From positions 1 through 45,640 of the forward strand of contig CAZRTM010000016.1 of assembly GCA_964602995.1 (NCBI GenBank): a stretch of 45,640 bases of DNA, given 5' to 3'. Position numbers and translations under genes: made by a program. Under the pieces are notes generated by a model that saw only the letters and a program-made list of their open reading frames with translations, searched no databases and was not told where the DNA came from. Position 1 is the stretch's first letter. Each line of letters opens with the position of its first letter. Shown here one piece after another: positions 25,701-33,898 of the stretch. The stretch is from JAAYYY01 sp964602995 (GTDB taxonomy: Bacteria; Chloroflexota; Anaerolineae; Promineifilales; Promineifilaceae).

Positions 25701-26981
25701 CTAAGTCAACGCTCGTTCGCGCAGGACATTCTTGTAAAGCTCAATGATACGGTCGGCGATGTTATGCCAGGCGTATTTCTGCGCGCTGAGGTGCGCCTGG
25801 CGCCCCATTTCCCTCTGGCATCCTGGATCGTTAAGCAACGCAAAAATGCGCTCTGCCAACGCCTCAGGGTCACGGCTAGGGACATGGAAGCCGGTTTCGC
25901 CGTCCTTGACAAGAAAGGCCAGGCCTCCGACTTCAGAGGCAATGACCGGGGTTCCCGTCGCCATTGCTTCCAAAGCCACAAGGCCAAAGCTCTCGTAGTG
26001 CGAGGGCATGACGACCATTTCGGCTGCAGCATAATAGAAGGGCAACACTTTCTGGTCTTTTGACCCCAGGAATGTAACCAGATCGTGAATGTCAAGCTCC
26101 TGGCGCAGGCTCTGTAATCGGGCCATTTCATCATCGGGGTCGTCGCTCCAGGGATCGCCGCCGATGATGGCGACGCAGACGTTACGCACTACTTCAGGAT
26201 GCCGTTCCTGGATGAGAGCCATGGCCTGAAGCAGAGTATCGATTCCCTTGAGCGGTTCAATGCGGCCGGCGAAGAGAATATTGCGGTTCCTATCTGGTAC
26301 CCCTATGCGCCGTTTGGCTACCTGTTTGGAGATGGGATGGAACTGTTCTACATCCACACCTGGGGGAATGGTGACTACCTTTTCCATGTCGGCGCCATAA
26401 AGCCAGTGGAGCTGGGCTTCTTCTGCTGGCGTGGAGATGACAATACGATCGGCGAATTCCAGGACGCGCGTCTCGCCCACGATGCGCTCGGGCGCTGCAC
26501 GCTGCGAAGGCTCTAAGGCGATGCGGTTTTTCATGTGCCCCAGCGTGTGGAACATCTGCACAATGGGAATATGGTTGCCCCAATTCGCTTTAAGCTGCTC
26601 TGCCACAAGGCCTGAAAGCCAGTAATGGCTGTGAATCAGGTCGTAAGTAAGCCCTTCAGCAGCAGCGAACTCCATTACGCCGTTCACGAACTGATCGAGG
26701 TAGTTAAAGATTTCGTTGACGGGGATGGGGCGTTCTGGCCCGGCGGGGATGTGGATAACCCGCGCTCGCTCTCCCAGATCATGCTTCACTCGGGGCTGGC
26801 AATCATCTTGCGAACGGGTAAAGACGTCAACGTAGATGCCGTGCTTTCCTAGCTCGCGGCTTAAGTCACGCACGTAAACATTCATGCCGCCTGTTTTCTT
26901 GCCACCCAGGATTGCCAGCGGACAGGTATGAACGCTTAACATGGCTACGCGTTGAACGTCAGGGTCTTGCTTAATAATCAT
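25701..26981 (-). CDS. GT4-family glycosyltransferase, MshA/sucrose-phosphate-synthase-like
   Basis: This 426-residue GT-B glycosyltransferase is cytoplasmic. The N-terminal domain starts LSVHTCPLA..GGKKTGGMNVYV, with the glycine-rich loop that binds the nucleotide-sugar phosphates. HSHYWLSG and FHTLGHMKN follow. The C-terminal Rossmann half has FAGRIEPLKGIDTLL and the donor-binding SHYESFGLVALEAMATGTPVIASEVGGL (E..G...E type). The pattern is that of MshA and sucrose-phosphate synthases, but the acceptor cannot be read. The start ATG lacks a Shine-Dalgarno site. The gene ends a minus-strand run with the acyltransferase-like gene, selB and the coiled-coil gene. Confidence 0.88.
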   Translation of the reverse strand: MIIKQDPDVQRVAMLSVHTCPLAILGGKKTGGMNVYVRDLSRELGKHGIYVDVFTRSQDDCQPRVKHDLGERARVIHIPAGPERPIPVNEIFNYLDQFVNGVMEFAAAEGLTYDLIHSHYWLSGLVAEQLKANWGNHIPIVQMFHTLGHMKNRIALEPSQRAAPERIVGETRVLEFADRIVISTPAEEAQLHWLYGADMEKVVTIPPGVDVEQFHPISKQVAKRRIGVPDRNRNILFAGRIEPLKGIDTLLQAMALIQERHPEVVRNVCVAIIGGDPWSDDPDDEMARLQSLRQELDIHDLVTFLGSKDQKVLPFYYAAAEMVVMPSHYESFGLVALEAMATGTPVIASEVGGLAFLVKDGETGFHVPSRDPEALAERIFALLNDPGCQREMGRQAHLSAQKYAWHNIADRIIELYKNVLRERALT

Positions 26982-27061
26982 ATCATTCTGTAAATAGGAG
27001 ACATTGCTGCTACTTGAACTTCTCCGAGACTTTACGCTTCAGCGACTTATGCCTCCAAGAT

Positions 27062-28057
27062 TTATGCCCGTGTTATGTGGATGTGGTGCACAGTCGTGTC
27101 TTGTGCTCCAAAATAGTATTTGTACTGCTCATCGCCACGCAGGAAATCGAACTCATGGCGACCGGCGCGAATTGCCAGTTCAATTGCACAAGCGGTGAGT
27201 ACGACGCCGGGGCTAAGGTGCCCGAATTCTACGATATTGAGTCCAGAATTGTAAACCCAGATGCGGTCGTTATAATCAAAATTATACAGTCCGGCGATTT
27301 TCTTATTCTCTTGCTTCAGAAAGAGCAGTTGGAGCGTCCCCGCTTCTAGCGCACTTTTTGCGACTTCATGGAAGACGGCTCGCCGTCCTTCATTGAGCCA
27401 ATCTTCTTTTTCTGCGGTGCTCATCTGTAATAGCTCCAGAAAGTCATCAACTTCTGCGGCAATATCATCTTCGCCCGTGACGATTTTTAGCTCAACCCCT
27501 GCGGCATCTGCTCTGCGCTTCTTGCGCCTGATTTCATGACGCTGCTTTTTGTCCAACTGCATCAGGTAGTCATCAAAGTTTTGCGGCAGTTCGACGACGG
27601 GACAAACCTCCTGCACCACAGTCGAAAATTTCAGACCGCGCTCTTGGGCCAGTTGCTGGAGGATAGTTCTTGAAGGCGAATCTTGTGGAATGTTGCAGAG
27701 ATTAAGCCCCTGCCAGGAAGGTATCAGACCATTCTCCAAGAGTTCAAAGACAGTGGCCCAGGCGCGTGGAGCGTCTGGCGCAGCCGCAATCAGGTCCAGA
27801 TAGTCGGTTTCTTCGACGCCGCCGTTGAAATGGAGCACGCCATCAAGTAGATAAAAGCAGGCGATGGCGCAGAGGCTGCCGTCATCATTGCGAAGGACAA
27901 TAGTGAATAGTTCTCCCGGCCCCAGATGATTCCACCAGGCCTGCTGGTAGGCTCGGCTCTGGAAGGGCGTCGATGTCATGGCGCTTGCTGCAAGCTGGTC
28001 CCATTCTAGTTCCAGCCGTTGGAAGATGCTGGCGCCATGTATAAGTTCGTGCTGCAC
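27062..28057 (-). CDS. GNAT / FemAB-like (BioF2, CelD-type) acyltransferase
   Basis: The 331-residue protein has two GNAT-like halves as in FemAB and CelD proteins. In the C-terminal half DKKQRHEIRRKKRRADAAG is the typical basic helix, LLFLKQENKKIAGLYNF the core beta strands, and FDFLRGDEQYKYYFG the closing motif (FDFLRG.E.YK). Members add aminoacyl or acyl groups to peptidoglycan precursors, polysaccharides or other polymers. The acceptor here is unknown; neighbouring glycosyltransferases suggest a glycan. GTG start, with AAGGAG 6 nt upstream, duplicated in a 12-nt tandem repeat. Confidence 0.75.
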   Translation of the reverse strand: MQHELIHGASIFQRLELEWDQLAASAMTSTPFQSRAYQQAWWNHLGPGELFTIVLRNDDGSLCAIACFYLLDGVLHFNGGVEETDYLDLIAAAPDAPRAWATVFELLENGLIPSWQGLNLCNIPQDSPSRTILQQLAQERGLKFSTVVQEVCPVVELPQNFDDYLMQLDKKQRHEIRRKKRRADAAGVELKIVTGEDDIAAEVDDFLELLQMSTAEKEDWLNEGRRAVFHEVAKSALEAGTLQLLFLKQENKKIAGLYNFDYNDRIWVYNSGLNIVEFGHLSPGVVLTACAIELAIRAGRHEFDFLRGDEQYKYYFGAQDTTVHHIHITRA

Positions 28058-28058
28058 T

Positions 28059-28082
28059 TAGGTCTCCTTGTAGGTCTCCTTG
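28059..28082 (-). repeat. 12-nt tandem repeat that duplicates a Shine-Dalgarno site
   Basis: On the minus strand CAAGGAGACCTA occurs twice in direct succession, just before the GTG of the acyltransferase-like gene. The proximal copy places AAGGAG 6 nt from the start; the distal copy is 12 nt further up. Confidence 0.85.
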
Positions 28083-28151
28083 GATGAAAGGTGGTCTTCT
28101 GGTATTCACTGGATAAGTATAGCTATGCTCTGGCTGGTGAAGGGAGTGAAA

Positions 28152-30062
28152 CTATTGCGCCTGCCGCTCACGCAGGACATGAGGTTGTAAGGTGCGGTCG
28201 TCGCCTGAGCGGCGCGTGATGCGTTGTTGGTCCAGGTGCTCGAGCAGAGCAATAGCATATTTGCGGCTGGTATCGAGCATATCCCGAACCTGGCCTATAT
28301 TGATAGTCTCGTTTTGTAGGCCAAGGGTTACTATCTGCTCGACGAGATGCTCATAGTCGTGTGAGCGGTAAACAACTTCCTCATTCAACTGCTTAAGCTC
28401 ACCCAACTCCAATAAGGCTTCATACACTTCATTGCCGACGGCGTCTCGTGCGTCCTTGACGCTGGGTGAATTGACTTTGCTCTCTTCAAAGCGAGCCATG
28501 AGAGCGTCAATGGCTTGCTGTTGCGACGGCGAGAAACGGATCTCGTGGTCGGGAAGGCGTACGACAGAGCCATCAGCAGCGATGGTTCCAGACGCTTCAG
28601 CAATCTGAAGTAGTAGGTTGAAGAAGGCGCTTTCCAGAGCCAGACGGCTGCGCAACTCTTCGCGCGGGATTCCCCCGCGCAGAGGATAGCTCTGATGATA
28701 GGTCGTGAGGACTGCCTGCATGCGCTCCAATAACAGTTCGCGGTATGTTGTAGTCAGCAGGTAATCGCCAAGGTGGTGCACTTCGCCTTGTTCGATGAGG
28801 GTCGCCAGCGTCGCTTCCATTGCGGCGCTTTCCATTCCTGACTGCCGGACTAATTCAGGCGCTGTCAGCGGTTGATTTCTGCTTAGAGTTTCAAGGAGTC
28901 GCTCGGCAGGGGTGCCTTCGGCCAGAGTTTGGAGGCGACTGATGACCTCGGGCCTGAAGCGGCGGTGGCGGCGCCCTGGGTGTGGATCGAGGATTCGCCC
29001 ACCGCCGATTGTGGCTCCTGGTGACGGACGGCGGAGAATAAAGCGATCCCCCGGCAGCACCGCAAGAGGCTCCTGAAGCACGAGCTGTAGCCAGCCCGAA
29101 GAGCCTGGCTTAATGTCGCCCTCACCTAATACCCGGGTACGAGCTATGGTCTCCGCGGCCCCGACGAAGATTTTGACTTCGGCATTGTGCTTCAAGGGAA
29201 ATCCGGCGTCAGGAAGGTGGCGGTAGGCAACATCGATAAGGATCGAGCCGCGCACGACCCCCGGCGCAGCCAGCACATTGCCCCGCTCAATATCTTCAGC
29301 GCTGATACCAGAAATGTTTACGGCAACGCGAGAGCCGCTGTGGACAACTTCGCGCTGTGTCTTATGGCTCTGGAGCCCACGGATACGCCCTTGTAAGCGT
29401 GAGCCTGCTGGTTGCACCTCAACGGTATCACCAACACGGAAGCTCCCACCAAGTAAGGTGCCTGTGACGACTGTGCCAAAGCCTGGCAGTGTAAAAACGC
29501 GGTCAATGGGGAGACGAGGTCGAGTGCTGACCCCGCCAGGCTGCGCGGCGCTAAGCTGGCTGCTGAGTTGGCGGCGCAGCTCCTCGATTCCGGCGCCTGT
29601 TTTGGCCGACACCGAAACGACAGGCGCATCCTCCAGACACGTACCTGCTACGGTTTCCAGCAAATCGAGCGTAACAAGATCCAGCCACTCTTCGTCCTGG
29701 ACCAGATCGACTTTGGTGAGTGCAATGACGCCCAGAGGCACTTCCAGCAGATCTAGAATGGCCAGGTGTTCGCGGGTCTGGGGCATCACTCCTTCGTCGG
29801 CGGCCACAACGAGCAGGGCAACGTCGATACCGCCGATTCCGGCCAGCATGTTTTCAATGAAATCACGGTGGCCGGGCACATCTACAATACCAACTTCTTC
29901 AGTGTGGCTCCCCACTTCAAGCTCCAGCCAGGCGAAACCGAGATCGATGGTCATCTCCCGTTCTTTTTCTTCCGCCAGGCGATCGGTATCGATCCCAGTC
30001 AGTGCTTTTACAAGGGTTGACTTGCCATGATCAACGTGCCCTGCCGTACCTATGACATGCAT
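28152..30062 (-). CDS. selB: Selenocysteine-specific elongation factor SelB
   Basis: This GTPase carries Sec-tRNA-Sec to a UGA codon marked by a SECIS hairpin. The 636 residues match the family (E. coli 614). The EF-Tu-like N-terminus has G1 GHVDHGKST (8-16), switch region EKEREMTIDLGFA, G3 DVPGH (about 61-65) and G4 TKVD (about 116-119). Translation-factor beta-barrels follow, including the FRVGDTVEVQP..SRLQGRIRGLQSHK stretch of barrel 2. The C-terminal half has the helical winged-helix repeats that bind the SECIS hairpin. A ribosome site GGAAG lies upstream. The gene follows the coiled-coil gene by 41 nt. Its function is supported by the recoded selD about 9 kb away. Confidence 0.96.
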   Translation of the reverse strand: MHVIGTAGHVDHGKSTLVKALTGIDTDRLAEEKEREMTIDLGFAWLELEVGSHTEEVGIVDVPGHRDFIENMLAGIGGIDVALLVVAADEGVMPQTREHLAILDLLEVPLGVIALTKVDLVQDEEWLDLVTLDLLETVAGTCLEDAPVVSVSAKTGAGIEELRRQLSSQLSAAQPGGVSTRPRLPIDRVFTLPGFGTVVTGTLLGGSFRVGDTVEVQPAGSRLQGRIRGLQSHKTQREVVHSGSRVAVNISGISAEDIERGNVLAAPGVVRGSILIDVAYRHLPDAGFPLKHNAEVKIFVGAAETIARTRVLGEGDIKPGSSGWLQLVLQEPLAVLPGDRFILRRPSPGATIGGGRILDPHPGRRHRRFRPEVISRLQTLAEGTPAERLLETLSRNQPLTAPELVRQSGMESAAMEATLATLIEQGEVHHLGDYLLTTTYRELLLERMQAVLTTYHQSYPLRGGIPREELRSRLALESAFFNLLLQIAEASGTIAADGSVVRLPDHEIRFSPSQQQAIDALMARFEESKVNSPSVKDARDAVGNEVYEALLELGELKQLNEEVVYRSHDYEHLVEQIVTLGLQNETINIGQVRDMLDTSRKYAIALLEHLDQQRITRRSGDDRTLQPHVLRERQAQ

Positions 30063-30103
30063 TGCATACTACTTCCGCAAGAGGAACTCCTGGCAGGCCT
30101 GAG

Positions 30104-31354
30104 CTACAATTCCTCATCGCGAACCGGAACCAGCGTTGGCTGCCGGCGGCGGTTGGGATCGTGGGCCAGCGTTTTCTCAATCTCTTCCTGCCAGACGCGC
30201 GGGAACTGCTTAATGGCATCTACCTGGGCATTCTGGACGCGCCACATCTTCTCCTGTTCCTGGTTCAGCTCTTCTACCCGTTCGTCCATGGTCGCCAGCT
30301 GTTCGCGAAGCTGCCGTTCATGCCGGTCGGCTGTGGACAGTCGCTGGTCAATGTCAACTTCAAAGTTTTTCCAGCGTTTGTTGTGCTCCAAAACGAAGTT
30401 GTCCCAGCGGGTCTGCATACGATTGATTTCAACGCGGGCCAGCTCAGAAATCTCCTGCTGCTGTTGCTCAAGCTGGCGCTGCCATTCGGTGAGCGTATGG
30501 ACTGCCATCTTTGCTTCTTTGTACTGATCGGAGAAGGTGACCCACTGTTGGCGATAGGACTCCATCACGTCCTGCTGCTCTTCTAACATGCGCTGCCAAT
30601 TGTTCAGGCGTTGGTTGCGTTCATATTCACCAAGCTGGATTTGCTCGGCCCAGCTCTTGATCGATTGCCGCACCTCATTTTGGGCAGCGAGGAACGCATC
30701 CTGATTATTCTCGAGCTTCGACAGCTTATCGCTTAGAAGGTCCAATCGGTTTTGCAGCGGCTCCCAGCGTTTATTGATTTCCACCAGGCTGGTCTGAATT
30801 TCGGCAATGTTGCGACTATTCTGATTCTCAGACTTTTCCAGATAGTTGAGGTCGCTGGACCAGTTTTCGATGCGGTTCTCAATGCCCGGGATGCGGTTTT
30901 GTAGCACGCCAATGAGATTGGCAAGGCGCGCCTCTTCGGCCTGGCGCAGCTCCATCTCGTTTTGCAGGCGGTTGATAGCAGGTAGCTCGCGCCGGATTTC
31001 AGCTATCTCGCGGGCGTTCCCTTCATGTTCAACTCGTCGCAGACGCTCCATTTCTTCTTCGGAACGAATGCGTCGCTCATCGTACTGCTCAATCAGCGAT
31101 ACGATCTCATCTTTGAACTGGGCCAGTTGGGTGTCGACCTGCGGTAAGCGTGCCAATTGTGAGGAAACGTTGGCCAGGCGCTCTTCGAGGTCTTTGATAG
31201 TTCTTTCACGGTTCTCCAGCTCTTGCTCCTGAAAAGCAACGCGTTTCTCCAGTTCGGCCAGACGACGGCTGGACTTGCGTCGTTCTTCGTCAATCCACTC
31301 GAGGCGATTGCGCAACTCCTCGAGTTCCTGTGACTGCGTTTGATTGTTCGCCAT
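30104..31354 (-). CDS. Long coiled-coil protein of unknown function
   Basis: The 416-residue, highly charged protein is almost entirely helical, with heptad-like spacing throughout (Glu, Arg, Gln and Leu rich). It has no signal peptide, membrane helix or enzyme motif, only a short basic proline-containing tail (NRRRQPTLVPVRDEEL). It resembles SMC-like or filament-forming coiled coils only in composition. A structural or scaffolding role is possible, but I do not recognise a family. The ATG at 31354 is chosen because GGAG lies 10 nt before it; GTG at 31363 is too close to that site. The strong promoter upstream probably also serves selB, 41 nt downstream. Confidence 0.75.
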   Translation of the reverse strand: MANNQTQSQELEELRNRLEWIDEERRKSSRRLAELEKRVAFQEQELENRERTIKDLEERLANVSSQLARLPQVDTQLAQFKDEIVSLIEQYDERRIRSEEEMERLRRVEHEGNAREIAEIRRELPAINRLQNEMELRQAEEARLANLIGVLQNRIPGIENRIENWSSDLNYLEKSENQNSRNIAEIQTSLVEINKRWEPLQNRLDLLSDKLSKLENNQDAFLAAQNEVRQSIKSWAEQIQLGEYERNQRLNNWQRMLEEQQDVMESYRQQWVTFSDQYKEAKMAVHTLTEWQRQLEQQQQEISELARVEINRMQTRWDNFVLEHNKRWKNFEVDIDQRLSTADRHERQLREQLATMDERVEELNQEQEKMWRVQNAQVDAIKQFPRVWQEEIEKTLAHDPNRRRQPTLVPVRDEEL

Positions 31355-31392
31355 TTTTCTCACTCTCCTGCGTTCGTAGTGAACCGCTGCGC

Positions 31393-31421
31393 ATTATAGA
31401 CCGCTTGATCCTAAACGTAAA
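31393..31421 (-). promoter_or_regulatory. Promoter of the coiled-coil/selB run
   Basis: On the minus strand TTTACG (31421-31416) and TATAAT (31398-31393) are 17 nt apart. Transcription would start near 31386, about 32 nt before the ATG at 31354. Confidence 0.75.
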
Positions 31422-31455
31422 ACGTCATGTAGGCTAACTGCAGCTTTATTAAGAG

Positions 31456-31484
31456 TTTACGCATGCAGTAGAACACAATACAAT
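31456..31484 (+). promoter_or_regulatory. Leaderless-type promoter of the first glycosyltransferase
   Basis: TTTACG (31456-31461) and TACAAT (31479-31484) are 17 nt apart. Only 6 nt separate the -10 box from the ATG at 31491, so transcription should start at or next to the A of the start codon. Confidence 0.7.
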
Positions 31485-31490
31485 CTGCCC

Positions 31491-32612
31491 ATGCAGATCG
31501 GGATCGACGTACGATTGCCATATTACCAGATGGGCGGCATCAGCCGCTACACTTTGCAGTTGATATCAGCTCTGGCAGAGCTTGATCTGCATAATCAGTA
31601 TACACTCTTCCACAGTTGGAAAGATGAAAATGACTACCAGCCGCAGAAAGCAAACTTCCGGCGGCGGAACCTGTTTACCCCCTGCCATCACCGGTTCGAG
31701 CGCTGGTTGTTGAGTATGGAGTTATTACCGCGCAAACTGGATCTGCTCCACAGCCCTGATTTCATTCCGCCGGCCTTCGGCGCCTCACGCCACCTGATCA
31801 CTGTGCACGACCTGAACTTCCTTTACTATCCTGAATACCTGACCGCGGAAAGCCGCTCCTACTATGCAGGACGGATTGAGTGGGCAGTGAAGAAAGCAGA
31901 TCATATCGTCGCCGATAGTGAGCATACCCGCCAGGATCTGATTGAGAGACTGCAGACGCCGCCCGAAAAGGTTACAACCGTTCATCTGGCAGCAAGTCCC
32001 ATCTTTGCCCAGGAGTTCTCTGCTGAGGAGATTGACAGAACGCTGGCGGCATTTGGCCTTGCGCCCGGTTATATCTTATTTGTGGGGACGCTTGAACCGC
32101 GCAAGAACGTTCCTACGTTGCTGCGGGCGTTTGACCTTGTGCGTAGAGCAACGGCGCTTGAAATACCGTTGGTTCTGGTGGGTCGCAAAGGATGGTTGTA
32201 CGACGAAATCGGTGAAGTGATGGTTTCCCTGAGGCTGGAAGAGCACGTTCGCCACCTGCCCAACGTCGGCGACCGGCAATTAGCGCATCTCTACCGGCGG
32301 GCGGGCGTGCTCGCCTTGCCATCTCACTATGAAGGATTTGGCTTCCCGGTGCTGGAAGCGATGCACTGTGGCTGTCCCGTCATTGCCAGCGACCGCGCGT
32401 CACTGCCAGAGGTGGCCGGGGACGCCGCCATTTTGCTGGAGCCGGACGATGCCGAAGCCTGGGCAGCGGCGCTGGAACAAGTACTGACCGACCAGATGAA
32501 ACGAACTGAATTGATTGTGGCTGGGAAGCGGCAGGCCTGTCGCTTTAACTGGACTAAGACGGCTGCAGCCACACTGAAGATTTATGAATCGCTCTTACAA
32601 GCACAAGCATAA
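31491..32612 (+). CDS. GT4-family glycosyltransferase
   Basis: This 373-residue cytoplasmic GT-B glycosyltransferase has an N-terminal glycine loop YYQMGGISRYTLQL, HSPDFIPP and TVHDLNFLYYPEYL. The second domain has LFVGTLEPRKNVPTLLRAF, PSHYEGFGFPVLEAM (donor binding EGFG...E) and CPVIASDRASLPEVAGDAA. This is the mannosyl/rhamnosyl-transferase-like pattern seen in O-antigen and exopolysaccharide gene sets. Sugar and acceptor are unknown. No Shine-Dalgarno is present and the promoter suggests a leaderless mRNA. The C-terminus ends in a hexamer repeat that runs into the next gene 8 nt away. Confidence 0.9.
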   Translation: MQIGIDVRLPYYQMGGISRYTLQLISALAELDLHNQYTLFHSWKDENDYQPQKANFRRRNLFTPCHHRFERWLLSMELLPRKLDLLHSPDFIPPAFGASRHLITVHDLNFLYYPEYLTAESRSYYAGRIEWAVKKADHIVADSEHTRQDLIERLQTPPEKVTTVHLAASPIFAQEFSAEEIDRTLAAFGLAPGYILFVGTLEPRKNVPTLLRAFDLVRRATALEIPLVLVGRKGWLYDEIGEVMVSLRLEEHVRHLPNVGDRQLAHLYRRAGVLALPSHYEGFGFPVLEAMHCGCPVIASDRASLPEVAGDAAILLEPDDAEAWAAALEQVLTDQMKRTELIVAGKRQACRFNWTKTAAATLKIYESLLQAQA

Positions 32613-32622
32613 GCATAAGCAT
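32599..32622 (+). repeat. Hexamer repeat across a gene junction
   Basis: AAGCAC is followed by three AAGCAT units and a partial fifth. They encode the last residues and the stop of the first glycosyltransferase and form the start codon of the second. Unit gain or loss would change the stop-to-start distance by 6 nt without a frameshift. Confidence 0.75.
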
Positions 32623-33898
32623 GAGCCGCTTTTCTGATACCGTGCGCATTCTCCTCCTGACCCCACAACTCCCTTACCCACCGCACCAGGGTACTAGCCT
32701 ACGTAACTTCAACATCATTCGTGGCCTGGCCTCACAACCACAATATGAACTGTCGCTGCTGACTTTTCGGGCGGATGGGCAGGAAGAAGAGGCAGCGCGG
32801 ACCAGGCTGGCGGAATTTTGCCACGAAATACGCGTCGTTCCAGTCCCACAGCGAACGTATAGGCAACGATTGTTGCGCCTGGTAACTGACCGGCGGCCCG
32901 ATATGGCCCACCGCCTGCAGAGTGAGGCATTCGATGTTACGCTGCGTGAGATGCTTGCCGCCCGCCATTATGACATCGTCCAGATTGAGGGCATTGAGCT
33001 GGCCCGCGTCATTCCCCTGGTGCGGGAGGCCAGACCAGACGCCAGAATCCTTTTTGATGACCACAATGCTGAAGCGGAGCTACAACGTCGCGCCTTTTTG
33101 ACCGACGTGCGGCAACCCCGGCGCTGGCCGCTTGCTGCTTACTCCTTTGTTCAGGCACGGCGCCTGCGCCGGTACGAGGCCTGGACCTGCCGTGAAGCGG
33201 ATGCCGTTACCGTTGTAAGCGAGGCAGACCGCCGCCATCTGCAGCAACTGGTGGCCGGGTTGGAGCCAACGGTTGTGCCCAATTGCATCGACGTGCAGAC
33301 CTATCAGGTGGCTTGCAGTGGTGATGGCCTCGCTGGTGATGTCCCCCGGTTTGATGTCCTTTTTAGCGGCAAGATGGATTACAGACCGAATGTCGATGCC
33401 GTACTATGGTTTGCGCGCGAGGTCTGGCCACTTATACGCAAGCAGCGGCCTGGTGCAACGTTTGGTGTGGTGGGCCAGAAGCCGCACGCACGGCTGGAAC
33501 CTTTGCGAGAGGTCGAAGGGATTACGCTGACCGGTTTCGTTCCCCAGATACAGCCCTATCTGGCGGGGGCGGCACTTTTTGTGATGCCGTTCCGGATGGG
33601 GAGCGGTACGCGCCTGAAGCTGATCGAAGCGATGGCGGCGCAGAAGGCGGTTGTCAGCACCAGGATTGGCGCAGAAGGGTATCCTGTCATTGATGGCAAG
33701 CATCTTTTGCTGGCTGACGAGCCGGCTGCATTTGCCAACGCGGTGCTGTCCCTTTTGGGCGACGAAGAGAAGCGCAGGCGGATGGGAGCGGAAGCTGCAC
33801 AACTGGCAATGCAGTACGACTGGCGGCAGGTTATACCCCTCTTCTCCAAAGTTTATGACGCGATGGGGCTGCGAGGCGTAAAGAGCGCGACCGGCTAA
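32621..33898 (+). CDS. Glycosyltransferase (GT4-like), second of pair
   Basis: This 425-residue GT-B glycosyltransferase opens ILLLTPQLPYPPHQGTSLRNF, has a DIVQIEGIELARVIPLV segment and DDHNAE at the domain edge. The C-terminal half contains FSGKMDYRPNVDAVLWF, GVVGQKPH, LTGFVPQIQPYLAGA and PFRMGSGTRLKLIEAMA (donor-site E in the G.R.K..EA motif). This pattern matches sugar transferases of the PEP-CTERM/exopolysaccharide type. It has no Shine-Dalgarno and starts 8 nt after the first glycosyltransferase, so coupling is likely. Its stop codon overlaps the stop of the convergent TPR gene. Confidence 0.88.
   Translation: MSRFSDTVRILLLTPQLPYPPHQGTSLRNFNIIRGLASQPQYELSLLTFRADGQEEEAARTRLAEFCHEIRVVPVPQRTYRQRLLRLVTDRRPDMAHRLQSEAFDVTLREMLAARHYDIVQIEGIELARVIPLVREARPDARILFDDHNAEAELQRRAFLTDVRQPRRWPLAAYSFVQARRLRRYEAWTCREADAVTVVSEADRRHLQQLVAGLEPTVVPNCIDVQTYQVACSGDGLAGDVPRFDVLFSGKMDYRPNVDAVLWFAREVWPLIRKQRPGATFGVVGQKPHARLEPLREVEGITLTGFVPQIQPYLAGAALFVMPFRMGSGTRLKLIEAMAAQKAVVSTRIGAEGYPVIDGKHLLLADEPAAFANAVLSLLGDEEKRRRMGAEAAQLAMQYDWRQVIPLFSKVYDAMGLRGVKSATG

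Noticed and set aside
28058..28151. Possible tRNA-Sec gene next to selB.
   Set aside because: The stretch is only 94 nt, holds the SD repeat, and shows no acceptor stem, T-arm or TCA anticodon loop.
29278..30030. 250-codon open frame on the plus strand inside selB.
   Set aside because: Antisense shadow with Ser/Arg/Thr-rich composition; selB is unmistakable on the other strand.
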